Shown piece by piece: positions 28,976 to 39,776 of a stretch of 42,608 nucleotides of DNA. Location of the stretch: the NCBI GenBank assembly GCA_002077045.2, contig KZ111148.1:1527678-1570285 (forward strand), written 5' to 3'. This DNA comes from Rachicladosporium sp. CCFEE 5018 (taxonomy: Eukaryota; Ascomycota; Dothideomycetes; Cladosporiales; Cladosporiaceae). Numbering within the stretch: the stretch's first letter is position 1; each line of letters opens with the position of its first letter. The notes below the pieces were generated by a model. The model had not been told where the DNA came from and made no database searches. It saw nothing but the letters and a program-made list of their open reading frames with translations. The position numbers were made by a program, and so were the translations under genes.

Positions 28976-29742
28976 CATGTCCGCTGAGCTGCGAAATTGT
29001 GGTGACTGGACGTTGGCCGGAGAACTTGGGAGCGTCCTCGGACTCGCCGTCGAAGGTCGAGAATTCTGTTGGGATTTTCGCAAAGCGACTGCGCGCTCCG
29101 CGAAGGATCTACCAGGCTCGTACTTGAGTATCTGCCTGCAGACCGACAGCAAGTCAGAGATCGACGCATCGGTCAGTCGCATTCCGTTCAACAGGCTTGG
29201 TGATGCCCTGTGCGGTCGGAGTAGCGACATCTCCACACGGCAGACTTGATGCGCCTTGACGTAGCTCATCTTGAGTGACTTGTCGTTCGTCGTGAACTCA
29301 AGCCCTCGATAGCGCAGGTCAGTCACAGAGTACGGATGCAATGCCTTGCCAATTGGCACGTAGGATTGCCACACACCACCATCAACAGGATATCTGTTCG
29401 CGAGAGCTTTTGCGCCAAAGCTGGTTACACCGCAAACGTTGGCATAGTTCGGAGCTGAAGGCGGTCTGCCGACGACGATAACGGCATGCTCGTGGATCTC
29501 CGCTGGAGCTGGGACATTTGACCTGCCAACTCCATCACCAGCCACGGATAGCTCCGCTTCTCCTCTTCGGTCGGAGCCCTTAGAAGAAAAATTGCATGCC
29601 CTGGTCGGCAGTCTTCGACCTTCGCGACATTCGGTGGAGTCGCTTCGGGTTTATTGGGCGGGGGCTTTTCGCCTCCAGAGAGATCAAGTGCGGACTGCTT
29701 TCCCTTCCTACCTCCTGAGGATACGGAAGTCCATTGCGCCAT
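28976..29742 (-). pseudogene. P-family member P1, copy B: frameshifted
   Basis: Starts at 29742 (MAQWTSVSSGG), runs through a Lys/Pro-rich linker and GHAIFLLRAPT...LVMELAG, then loses frame near 29533. One base appears missing after GCAGG, because the family landmark EIHEHAVIVVGRPP resumes one frame over and continues open to 28973, with VCGVTS, RYRGLEF, MSYVKAH and the RVEMSLL core and the C-terminal helix LTDASISDLLSV. It has a longer Ser/Pro-rich tail than P2. If the indel is a sequencing error this is an intact ~255-aa gene. Copy A retains only a decayed 3' piece (6830-7003). Confidence 0.55.
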
Positions 29743-29957
29743 GATGTGACAAGTCCATGGACGCCGTTGGAATCGTAGAATGGCCTTGCGTGCGTACACT
29801 CTGGTGGAATTTTACGGTCGACGCGCACAAGAAAGGGGAGTCGACCTGTGTTGATCGGAGCGAAAGACGTGCAAAGGTCCAAGGCAGCGCGGAGTTGGTC
29901 GTCGTGGAATGATAAGTAGGATCTGGAGTAGTGTAAGGTCGAGGTAGTATATACGAC
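29743..29957. other. Spacer upstream of P1, copy B; nothing recognised
   Basis: About 215 bp. Only its last ~35 bases, with GTCGAGGTAGTATATACGAC, match the sequence before the repeat array in copy A (7830-7853). Homology between the copies resumes here after the rearranged block. Confidence 0.45.
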
Positions 29958-30360
29958 ATTATAATGTCGGTAGCGGGCAACATCCAACACGTGTCAGGCA
30001 GTTCTCTCATAGGCGAGAGTCCACCGACGACTTCACGTCTGCGAACTGTACACGCCATGTCGATGCCGGTGGCGGGCGACATCTAGCATGTGACGGACAG
30101 AAGTCCTGCAGCGGCCACGGCGAAGAGACATTCACTCTCAGGAACTGTAGAAGTCCGTTGGATGCCGGAGTCGCGTCGGATGCAGCATGTGACAGGCGAG
30201 CGCCCTGTAGGCGAAGCTCCACAGAGGACTTCACAGTCCAGGAGTAGGCAGAACTCGGTAGCGCTGGAGTCAGGTGGAATACAGCATGCAAGCGGGAGAC
30301 AGGCTGTAGTGGATGGTGCAAGGGCACGTTCGCGATTTGGAGAGGTGATGCATGAAGTCG
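29958..30360. repeat. Four-unit tandem repeat with exact 99-bp period, copy B
   Basis: Anchors GGTAGCGGGCAACAT and variants at 29969, 30068, 30167 and 30266: again exactly 99 bp per step, as in copy A. On the plus strand the frame has one stop (TAG, unit 2, shared with A) and is then open through units 3-4 to the TAG after ACALRD (30392). On the minus strand the frame that is open throughout A is stopped in unit 1 (TGA). No indel has accumulated in either copy although bases differ. Confidence 0.8.
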
Positions 30361-30485
30361 CTCGTCTGTTGGCATGCGCACTCAGAGACTAGAGCATTCT
30401 CTGAGCGATATCTTAGTACGCCCTCCTACAATTTCGTGCGAATTCTACTTGCTCTGCCACCTCCGACTTCCACCATCCATCTCGT

Positions 30486-31221
30486 TCAGCCATTGCGCTG
30501 GCCGAGTGGCGGATACTCGGCAGGATTGAGGTAAGATGTTTTAGAGGTCTCATTAGGCCTGTAGAAGTCCACTGACTCGGCAACGGACAGCAGCCGTCGA
30601 AGCCTCTCGGACTCAAGCGCCATGTGTATTGCCACACCTCGATACCTCGTCGCCACGTATGGCTCCAAGATTGAGAAGTGTGCGCGGAAGACCGGTCTGG
30701 CCAAGAAATAGCCAGGGCGATCGAAAGCTGCGGCACCTTGAAGCTGAAGTGGCGCATAGCGTGGGTCGGACAGGACAAGTGGATGCTCGTAGCGCGCTTC
30801 GGAGTTGGGTATGTAACGACGCTGAAGCTGGGCGTCGTTATATTTCTCCTGGAGCGGAGCGTCTTTGAGACTTGTGATCTAATGACATTCTGTCAACTTG
30901 CGTTCTCGTAAGAGTTGCTGCAAGAATTGAGCAACTCACCATGCACAAGTCCAGATATTCAGTCCCAAACTTGGCCAACACTACGACCGGATGCTTGTAG
31001 ATATTTTCCATCGAAACCTTATTGTCGGCGGCAGTACGGAGCATACGCTGCGGGTATGCTTGACGTGCCATCGCATTCGGCGCATGGCGCAGCCGGAGCA
31101 AGTCGCCAGGCACCGCATGCTCCGGCCGATGAGGGACCTCGAGCCGGGAAGTCTCAGCCAAGGTCCGCTGGGAAGACCCAGATCCTCGGCCGACGATCAC
31201 AGCGGAGAGATTGGGGTCCAT
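30486..31221 (-). CDS. P-family protein P3 (unknown function), intact in copy B
   Basis: 224 aa from exons 31221-30940 and 30878-30486. The 61-nt intron has a perfect GTGAGT donor, an AGTTGAC branch and ATTAG acceptor, and the join is in frame. Landmarks in order: an N-terminal Arg-rich region (about 15-65); ENIYKHPVVVLAKFG; DLCM at the exon end; RRYIPNSEARYEHP; DPRYAPLQLQG; RPGYFLARPVFRAHFSILEPY; and the helix MALESERLRRLLSVAESVD. They match P1 and P2 in order and spacing, though identity is low. No signal peptide or membrane helix is seen. Function unknown. Copy A carries two inactivating changes in this gene. Confidence 0.6.
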
Positions 31222-32095
31222 GGCTTCGCAAGTTCATGGATGTAGTACAATGTTCGACATTGCCCTTCGTTGTTAAAGATGCAGAGCCAAAATATCGTCG
31301 CGGATGTCCCAGAAGTCGAGAGTACCTATCTGGAGGAGTTGGAGGAGTGGACGTAGTATATATTCTCTAGCGCAAAGTAAGATGAGCAAAGGCACGCTCA
31401 CATGTCTCTGAGCCGAAGCAGGCGAGCCACACATCGGCGCCTTCACTCCAAGACACCAAGTTCAGGCATGTGGGAAGTACATACTTGCAAAGTCCCATTG
31501 TAGAGCGGGTGCGCACCAACACAGTTCATTCACTTCCAGACACAAGGTCCTGAGATGTGCAAACTTGCCGCTTGTAGATTCTCATCGTCAGGCAGATGCC
31601 AAACACTTGTGCCCTCCAAGTCTGGACACAGGGTTCCAGCATTTATGGACAACATGCTGACATGACATTGACTGCGACACACACCGGTGTAGCAGTATGT
31701 CGAGTGCCGTGGTCGGGTCCAGAGAAGTTGCACGCGGCGACACTAGAGAGAAAAGGCGGATTGGAGAAAAGGTGCAAGTATGAGGTGTGTAGATGAGGTG
31801 TGTAGATGAGGTGTGTAGATGAGGTGTGTAGATGAGGTGCGAGGATGAAGCGTGTGATGGAAAGGCAGTAAGATTGCGGGAAAGTGCTGGCAATATGAAG
31901 CCAAGAATTGCAGCACGACCTCGTTGAATGGCAAACTGTTCTCTTTCTGCGATGTGTGCATGCATGAAGATGACAACTGAGAGGAAACGAGTCTTACTCT
32001 TCGCCAGAAAGAAGTGTCACAGCAGCAAGGCAGCAAGGCAGCAACACAGCAAACCAGTTCTCTTTCCATGCACGTGGCAGCCATAGAGCATCGAC
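31222..32095. other. Gene-poor spacer, copy B
   Basis: Corresponds to 9125-9997 of copy A. The first ~200 bp is strongly diverged and shorter here; the remainder aligns well and keeps two of the degenerate ~87-bp units (anchors near 31545 and 31630). The minisatellite at 31780-31844 is listed separately. No gene is supported. Confidence 0.45.
31780..31844. repeat. 13-bp minisatellite, copy B (4 perfect units plus 1 variant)
   Basis: ATGAGGTGTGTAG repeated at 31780, 31793, 31806 and 31819, then variant ATGAGGTGCGAGG at 31832-31844. Copy A has only two perfect units before the same variant. Confidence 0.88.
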
Positions 32096-33466
32096 TCACG
32101 TCTGTGCCCGTCTCCTCACACCCTTACATCCATTCCACAGTATTCCCCATCCCCCAAGTGCGGACGTAATGCCAGTGAAGACCATGACGCCTCCATACTT
32201 CGTGCCCAAAGCCCAGTAATCATTCAATAGAACCGGCTTGAGTAAACCCACTCCGCCCAGTCCTCCAGCGACATACCCAATGCCTCTCGCGCCGTTCATG
32301 AATCCGTACAGCATCCCCGAGTTGATAGCCTCATTGTTCTGCGCAGCCTCGGCTTCGAGATCTTCAATCCAGCCACCCCATGTAGAGCTGTAGCCCGACG
32401 CAAAAAAGCCATAGCCAAGTGAGAAGATGATGAGTAGAGTCGGGACGGTGTTTGACTTGATTGCCCAGAAGCATAGAACGCAGATCGCTGAGCCGCCGGC
32501 TGAGATCAGTGTGTTCGTCGAAGCTGAGACGATCTTGCGATCGCTGAGGAGACCGAAGCCGGTGCATGACAGGATACCGGGGGCGTTGAACATGACTAGT
32601 GTGAGTGAGCTGAGCGTAGGCGAGAGGTGTACGACCTGTGAGGCATATGAGGGGAGGTAGGTCTGAGGTAGTCCGTAGCCGCTGCTGAAGAGGACGTTGG
32701 CTATGGCGTAAATGTAGAAGGTTCGATGGCGGAGAAACGACCAGGCGACTGTCGTAGGACGACGCCGAGTATCTGGAGATAGGGAGGGGATCAGGAACAG
32801 GCCGAGCAGGCTGGTGATGAGGGCAATGCCGGCCCAGACGCGAAGCGCGGTGCGGAAGCCAAGGTGTTCGAGCATACCTTGCATGAGGAAGGGACAGGAA
32901 GTGCCGACAATGTTCTTGATCGAGAACTGTATGCCGTAGGCAGTTGCTCGATTGGTGTCCTTGAACCACTCGTCTAGCCAGAGCGTGGTAGGGACGTAGA
33001 GCATCGCGTTGCCGAGAGCGGCGAGCAGGCCTTGTAAGACGACCAGGTGCCAGACTTCGGTACTCAAGGATGATAGGAAGAAGCTTGCGCACGCTAGACA
33101 CGTTCCAGCCAACGCTACCGCCTTCCGGCGTTCAGCCCATTTCCCGTGTTCCATGTTGGTCGACAGGAATGGCATGGACAGGTACATGACGCCGTTCATA
33201 GTCGTGCCGATGATACCAGTGACGCTCCGAGGTCCGTGGACGACTTGCTGCTGGACATAGGCGTCCTGCCAGATACCGAACGTCATAGCCATGCCTGTCA
33301 AATTTTAGTCAGGATTGAGTGTCACCATCAGCATATCGAGAGACCAGCCCCAGGCTGGCAACTGAATCAAGCCTGCGCCACATTGCAGTAGCCAAGTCGA
33401 CTTTCTTGATTGATTTGGTATGGCCTCTGGTGCCTCGCTTGAGCGCTCGAGCTCCAATGACTCCAT
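32096..33466 (-). CDS. MFS transporter, monocarboxylate-porter (MCT/MCH) type, copy B
   Basis: 438 aa; exons 33466-33349 and 33294-32096, same lengths as in copy A. Helix 1 is completed across the junction as LIQLPAWG|MAMTFGIWQ. The intron is again 54 nt, starts GC and ends ACAG with a CTGACTAA branch, so the unusual donor is shared. About 20 residues differ from A, mostly in loops and at the termini (for example ERRKA for KRRKA, IEDLEAE for IKDLEAE). Both copies look functional. Substrate unknown; a monocarboxylate-like solute is inferred from family resemblance. Confidence 0.8.
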
Positions 33467-33931
33467 AGTAGTGATGTGAAAGCACACGTGCAATCAAGAG
33501 ATCTTAGGGAGTGATGCTAGTAGGAAATGACTTGATACTTATCCCAGGTCCACGTGCTTCATTGCATTATGACTGGAATTGGGTTTCCAATGTGATGGAG
33601 GTGTTTGAGGTGAAGTGCCCGAGATGCCGATACCGGCTGTCGGTTCGCGTATTCAGCAAGCATGCAGCTGAACTGCAGCAGGTGCATGATCTTTTACTCC
33701 TTGACACGAAGCATGCACTATATTCAGAGCCTGCAGTCCATTCGCACCCCGGTTCGCCACGTCAAATCCGAGCAATTGTCTGTGCTGCCGCTTCTTCATG
33801 ACCGCCGCGCCTGTGTTGAGGCAGCATAATAATTGTACAGAGCGAGTTGCCTCGTATGTCCAACTGTAGCCCACGCTAGAACGCCACACCAGTACCACCG
33901 TATAACATAGTCAAATCGATGCGATCATCGC
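33467..33931. other. Spacer between MFS transporter and ILV6, copy B; nothing recognised
   Basis: About 465 bp. Aligns with 11369-11840 of copy A with many substitutions and small indels. It should contain the MFS promoter. No RNA gene or repeat is seen. Confidence 0.5.
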
Positions 33932-34957
33932 CTATCCTGGTGGCAAATGACTTTGATCAACGATATCCTCTGCATCCTTCTCGCCGACATCACTCGGTCC
34001 GTGCAACGGAGAACGAGGTAGTGCCATAAGACCTGCGTGAGATGTAAGTACGGCATGACTATCGCAAGAGATATAGCAGGGTAGGGTCTTACCTGTCCGC
34101 GCACTCTCCAAGATGCCAAACGGCGCAATCAGCTTCATGAAGCTGTCAATCCTGGTCGGCTTCGCTGAAACCTCCACAATGCAATTGTTCGTGCTGATGT
34201 CCAACACCTTTCCACCGAACTGATGTGTTAAATGCGTGATCGTCTCCAAATGCTGGTTTTTCAACCGCAGCGCTTCGGACGGCGCCAGATTCCGCGGATG
34301 ATAGTCCAGAGGTTCTACATGCTGACCCTGCTGCTCGGCCAGCTCCTCGGGGGTGAGATCTGGATTCGGCTCTACATCCGTCATCTCCCTGTGATGCGCG
34401 AGGAGCTCCTCAAAGTACTCAGGTCCGAGGATTGAGATCTTCGCGAGCAACAATTCGCGCTGCACCAATGGCGCAGCAGTGTAGTCCAGCACAGCCCAGA
34501 CCGGTACCAGATCCTCCAGCTGTCGTCGCGCTTGCTCAACAACCCCATCCTGCCCCTGTAGTACGATTGTCATGCGACTGAGATCTGCAACTTCTGTGCT
34601 ACACACAACCAGACTGTCGATGTTGAAGCCTCGCGCTGCTAGAATACCAGAGACGCGTGACAGTACACCCGGCTCGTTCTGCACGAGACAATTAAGCACG
34701 TGTCGCTTGGGTGGTGCTGAAGACGGTAGTGGCGTTTCGTAGAGGATACTAGACACTGCTGCGGCAGGTGAGACAGCGCTCGTTGTCGCTGCTGCGGGCA
34801 ATGGGGAGATGCGCCGCTGGAGAGCTTTGTAGGCCATTGCGGAGGTCGAAGAGGACGAAGGTCGGACATGTTGGAAGTGGGAGCGTGGCGCTGTGCGGAG
34901 TGTGGAGGGCTCGCATTGCAGAGAACGCAATGCTCTGAGCGCTCGTTTTGACGCCAT
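33932..34957 (-). CDS. ILV6: Acetolactate synthase regulatory (small) subunit, mitochondrial, copy B
   Basis: 321 aa; exons 34957-34093 and 34032-33932; 60-nt intron with donor GTAAGA. Protein nearly identical to copy A (Thr for Ala at 19), with the ACT domain (about 85-155) and C-terminal domain complete. The DNA differs at many third positions, for example across 34260-34390, so the two copies separated long enough ago for silent sites to diverge while the protein was held constant. The open frame upstream of MASKR has a wholly different sequence from A, which supports 34957 as the start. Confidence 0.96.
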   Translation of the reverse strand: MASKRALRALRSLQCEPSTLRTAPRSHFQHVRPSSSSTSAMAYKALQRRISPLPAAATTSAVSPAAAVSSILYETPLPSSAPPKRHVLNCLVQNEPGVLSRVSGILAARGFNIDSLVVCSTEVADLSRMTIVLQGQDGVVEQARRQLEDLVPVWAVLDYTAAPLVQRELLLAKISILGPEYFEELLAHHREMTDVEPNPDLTPEELAEQQGQHVEPLDYHPRNLAPSEALRLKNQHLETITHLTHQFGGKVLDISTNNCIVEVSAKPTRIDSFMKLIAPFGILESARTGKTLPCYISCDSHAVLTSHAGLMALPRSPLHGPSDVGEKDAEDIVDQSHLPPG

Positions 34958-35013
34958 AGTGATTGTAAGTGAGAGAGGTGATCTGTTTGGGAGCGCTCTC
35001 AATCTTTTGCGAG

Positions 35014-35019
35014 TGACTC
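35014..35019. promoter_or_regulatory. Possible Gcn4/CpcA site in the ILV6/KH-gene divergent promoter, copy B
   Basis: TGACTC about 57 bp upstream of the ILV6 start, at the position matching the copy A site, in sequence that otherwise differs (flank GAG...GCAG). Retention in a diverged promoter modestly supports function in general amino-acid control. Confidence 0.35.
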
Positions 35020-35194
35020 GCAGCCGATCACGGATGGAATGCCTTGATGCCTCAGGCTTTATGAGCTCCAAGCTCCACATGCAAAAGATCACCACCAAGC
35101 TGCGACTAGCCGCACAGATTCTGCATCAGTAACGACTCGACACGAACACGAACACGAACAGGGAATATCAGCGCGGGTGCGTGGCTTTGCCAAC

Positions 35195-37155
35195 ATGTCT
35201 GCCGAACCACGCAAGCGCTCACGCTTCGATCAGTCCGAGCCAGACCCACCGCGCAAGAGTCGCTTCGACCGCCGCTCTCGATCACCACCCAAAGGAGGGG
35301 ATGGGGATGCTACACGCAGGAGCCGCAGTCCGTTAGCCAGCACCGAGGGAAATGCGAGGAGAGATGCTGCTGCAGTGGCGGCCGAAGCTGCGGCGAGGAT
35401 CAATGCCTCGCTGCAGGGCAAGAAGGGCGTGCAGCATGTAGATGTGCCGCCTGTTCGATCGGTACGCATGTCTATACAGCTGAAGTATGAAAGGTATGCT
35501 GATGCTTGTCACAGGCACAGTCTCCCAGCGCTGGACCATCAGTCAAGTCACCCTCAGCAGGCGGTCTCAACGACGAGATCTACCAGCAAGATGGCGACTA
35601 CATCAAGGACATTGAAGTCAATGACTTGCGGAATCGGTACACACTGACTAAAGGCAGCACGCAGAAAATGGTAAATACACACTTGTCTTTGCATTACACT
35701 GATACCCCGCAGACTGCTCCATGTCCTTGCCCTCCTTGCACCTTGCTTGGGTTTGTTACGAGAACTTGTGGAAGAAGAACATCGTTGCTCACTTGTAGTC
35801 TCCGAAGCAGTCGCGACGCGCGCGCACCATTTGTACAAGCTGACAGGTGCCAATCTAGATCAAAGAAGAGACTGGCGCCGGTACGCTCACATTCCGTCCA
35901 TAACGATAACATGTATAGGTTCGAGAGGCTCACTGTTCAAAGATGTCACCACCCGAGGAGAATACTACCCGGACAAGAGCATGGCTACTGCTGCAGTGAG
36001 TGACATCTGTCTGGACACGCCCATACATGTACTAACATACAGAAGGCTCCTCCACTGTTCCTCCACGTCACCAGCCAGACCAAGGAAGGTCTCGAGAAAG
36101 CCGTCAAGCGCATCGAAGAGCTCAAGCAGCAAGAACTGCCCAATTTGATCGACGAGCGACGCTTTCGTCGTCCACGCGAAGATGCTCCTGTAGTCGAGCG
36201 CGATCACCTCGGCCGTCGCAAGTGGCCCGAAGAACGTATCCCGATCGACCTCGAGCCCATTCCAGGCTTCAACCTCCGAGCGCAGGTTGTAGGAGCTGGC
36301 GGATCATACGTCAAGCATATCCAGCAAGAGACACGTTGTAGGGTTCAGATCAAGGGGCGCGGCAGTGGGTTCAAAGAGTTCGACACCGGCAATGAGAGCG
36401 ATGAGCAGATGTACCTGCACGTTGCGTACGTATACTCGTGAGGTCGGACAATAGCACAGTACTGACAGCACGCAGTGGTCCAGACGCAGCCGAAGTCGAG
36501 AACGCCAAGCAAATGTGCATCTCCCTTCTCGAGTCAGTCAAAGAATCCTATGCCGCCTTCAAAGAGCGTGGTCCACGTGGTAGTGGCGGACCAGGAGGCT
36601 TCGGCGGACCGCAAGACAATCCGAACTACACGCCTCGCGACCGCAACAACGGCTCATACGGTGGTGGCTCAAGCTACGGCGGCGGCGGGTCAGCCTATGG
36701 AGGTCAAGGCGCATACGGCCAGCAAGCTCCACAAGGCTACGAAACCGCAGGATCGCCCCAGCAAGCTGCTCAGCAGCCGGGCGCCGCGAATATGACGCCT
36801 GACCAGGTTGTTGCTTGGACGGTGTACTACAGCCAGAATCCTTCGCTCGATCCTTACCAGGAGTATGGTGGCTTTGCTGCTGTGATGGCTGCTTATGCTC
36901 AGCCTGCGCCACCTACGCCTGCGACTCCGATCGGTTACGGAGGAGGGTACTACCCGGGTCAAGATGGGACGCCAGTGCAGCAGAATGGTGCTGGCGCTCC
37001 TCCACCACCGCCGACTGAGGATGTGCCGCCTCCACCGCCGCCACCGAGTGGACCGCCTGGTGCTGGAGGATATAGTTCTGTAAGTCTAAATCTATCGTGT
37101 CTTTCATTTTGGACCTCACTAATTGTCGCAGGTGCCACCGCCACCGGGAATGTAG
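35195..37155 (+). CDS. KH-domain RNA-binding protein (KHDC4/BLOM7-like), copy B
   Basis: 501 aa in seven exons with lengths identical to copy A: 35195-35461, 35515-35670, 35859-35880 (22-nt micro-exon), 35943-35995, 36046-36425, 36476-37079 and 37132-37155. Intron 2 differs strongly in sequence from A, yet the micro-exon and its borders are unchanged. The acceptor before exon 5 reads CAGAAG, so splicing at CAG would insert one Lys. Protein changes are few and mostly in the low-complexity ends. KH motifs, RS-rich N-terminus and Pro-rich C-terminus are as in A. Just upstream, a short run of three ACGAAC units (about 35141-35159) is present only in B. Confidence 0.88.
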
Positions 37156-37446
37156 CATGCTTCCGCGTCGTGAGCTGTGATAGAACAGTACGCTGTCATT
37201 GGTTCCAGCATTACTGGACGCGATTGATTATCAGTCTGGCGGGTTTCACGCAAGTGAACGAAAAGCAGAGCAAAGGATTGTAGCGCAAAGCGCGCAAATT
37301 ACATACACTAGTTGATGGCGACCCTCAGCGCTCTCTCAACCAGACAGAAAGTAAACTCCAGCAATCATCAATCTCCCCTCGCCCCAGACCCTCATCTTCA
37401 AACCCTCGAAGACCTTCGCTGTGTAAGCTCAACTCCTTGCCCGTTC

Positions 37447-38105
37447 CTAAGCAGCCACCTTCTTCCCACCCCCCAAAACATCATCCACCATATCCCTCCA
37501 CACTCTCCCTAAGGTTCCCACGCTCTTCTGCGCCGGCTCAGCGATCTTCTTCACACCTGCTACGATCCCGTCGGCGAGGTCGTGGAACTCTGTGCCCTCG
37601 GCGTGCCCGTCGTGCGTGTCTGCTACGGCGCTGTAGACGCTGCCGTGAGAGGTGGTGGAGATCTCGGGTTTCATGACGGGCTGAGAGGGGCGGTGTCAGT
37701 ATCGTTTCTGGGTGATGTAGAGGGGGCGAAACGCACGACTTCAGCTTCCTCCATGACACTGCTCTCGACTGTTGGCTCGTAGCAGTCTGGTGCAATGGGC
37801 ACGCGGATCTTGATCACTGATTCTAGTCCTTCTTCCTCGGCTGTGAGGTGCGATGGCAGGTAGATGAGGTCTGACGGTGAGGAGTCTTTGAGCTGGCGGT
37901 GGGCGCGGGAGGTGTTGAAGTCGCGGTTTGGCGTGACGTGGGTTGCGGCAGGTGTTGAGCGGACGGCTGTGCGGGCGACTGGTTCGGTAACGAGGGCTGC
38001 AGCGGAGGGATATGTAGAGGGTCCGGTCATGTGGAGATGTCGCATTTGGGTTGCTGGGCGGAGGTTGCGGAGGGCGAGGAACTGGGTTGCTCTTGGGGCG
38101 GCCAT
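37447..38105 (-). CDS. Small predicted mitochondrial protein, unknown function, copy B
   Basis: 200 aa; exons 38105-37737 and 37680-37447 with a 56-nt intron. The donor is GTGCGT rather than the GTGAGT of A, still a usable GT site. The basic presequence-like N-terminus is identical to A; differences lie at a few residues such as AATHVTPN for AAIQVTPN and DVLGGGKK for DVLGVGKK. Family not recognised. Confidence 0.72.
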
Positions 38106-39776
38106 GTTGACGGTAGTGGTGATGGGGCGTTTGAGAGAAGCTTGGAGTGATGGAGAGAAGGTGAGAGATAGACAGTCACAGGTGCTCAAATGATATGGTA
38201 GTAGGTAGTACAGAGCTTCGGTGAAGATAGGAAGACAGCACAATACCCGCACGCGCGAGAGGAAGCTGACCAAGGGAATGTACATATACTTATCGTCAAG
38301 CACCCCGTGCATCCTTTCCATCCTACCAGTGAGACGACAGTCCGCAGCTGACTCCGCCAAGGTCCGTCCATTACCTTACGCAACGGACGATGAACGAGCC
38401 ACAACGCACGAGTGCAGGAGCTATCTGGCACTGTACCTGGTTACATTTGCGCACGTTGCGAGTGGTTGAGATAGCGTTGACGAAAGCTTAGCGCGGCTTA
38501 TCTTCTGTGTTGTCCAGTGTCGTCGAGTCGGACTTCGGGGGGAGGAAGCCGGATTGGAGATGCACAGATGCGTGATATGGCGGTGAGGTCTGCAGGGGCC
38601 AATTGGGGAGATGTTGATGTGCAGGCGGGAGGGAGTCTGGTGATGGAGTTCGGGAGGTGCAGGTGTTGAGCTTCCCCGCATGGTTGCGTTGTGCGAGGTT
38701 CGAGGCCTAGCGATCAAAAGCTGGTTGCTGGATGGCCTCTCCTCACGGGTCAAGGTGCCCGTACTAGTCCTTTGACTTGATGAGCTGCTACATGATAAAT
38801 GTTGGCGAGAGGATTCGGCGTTCGCAGATAGCGTTCACTTGGTTGACTCCACCCGGTTCTCCGCGGCGGGACGGATGCGAGCCGCAGATGTGTGTCTTAT
38901 TCTAGTCCTGGCATCTGTCTTGCCAAACGTCAGAACTGTGCATCTTTCGATAGACTGAGCGGTTCTGTGAATGCGGGACGCGTCAAGTGTTGTCAGCGAG
39001 CAGATGCAAGCTCCAAGATGCACACAGCAATGGGGACTCGATTTGTTGGACACCATGCTCTTCAGAAATCCTGGCTTTATCTTGAGCGGACGTCCGTTCG
39101 AACTCCCGGGCATGCAGACTTGAGGGACACCCATTGGGATAAAGGTGCAGAGTCGCCCCAAATCTCTGGAGCTTTGGATGTACAGGGTTTCATGGCCTGT
39201 CTGATTACCCTACTGGCAGAAGCAATACGTTTACGAGAGAGAGCGAGGAAGGAAGTCCTAGCCGGTGGATGAAAGGGGTGGCAGCAGCTGAGTGGTTTTG
39301 ATCGGCTTCACTTCGATCAGACGTGATCACTGTGTCGTTCAACATCTTCAGCACGGTACTGCGTGACCACTCGAGCTTCATTTCGGTTCAAGCAAGTCAT
39401 TCGAGCGACCCGCGTCGGTGCTTCTCTACACTCGACGCCATGTGTTTCGAGTCGCTATCGGACGGTCACAGGGACTTGCTGGTGCATGTTCAGACGTTAC
39501 CAGCAAGGTAAGGACGAGCGTCTAGATGCGTACTTCACCGTGAGTGGCAGTAGCACATGAGCTGCAAGTGATGTGATTGAAGTGACGGTGTGAATGCATT
39601 CACGTGCTTGGCGTCAAAGGGTGACTCGTTCCTTCTCTTCATTTCCACGCGCTGAACAATTCCACCTTGACCACCAGTCTTCTCTTTCACTTGCACAACT
39701 CGCTGATACATAGCGTACACCTACTGGGGCACGTCGGCAACACTCACATTGCACACATAAACGGTCCACGCAAACG
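38106..39776. other. 1.67-kb stretch without a supported gene, copy B
   Basis: Counterpart of 16015-17685, almost the same length and about 97% identical by eye. No supported gene. High similarity of noncoding sequence here contrasts with the diverged spacers around the P-family block. Confidence 0.45.
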
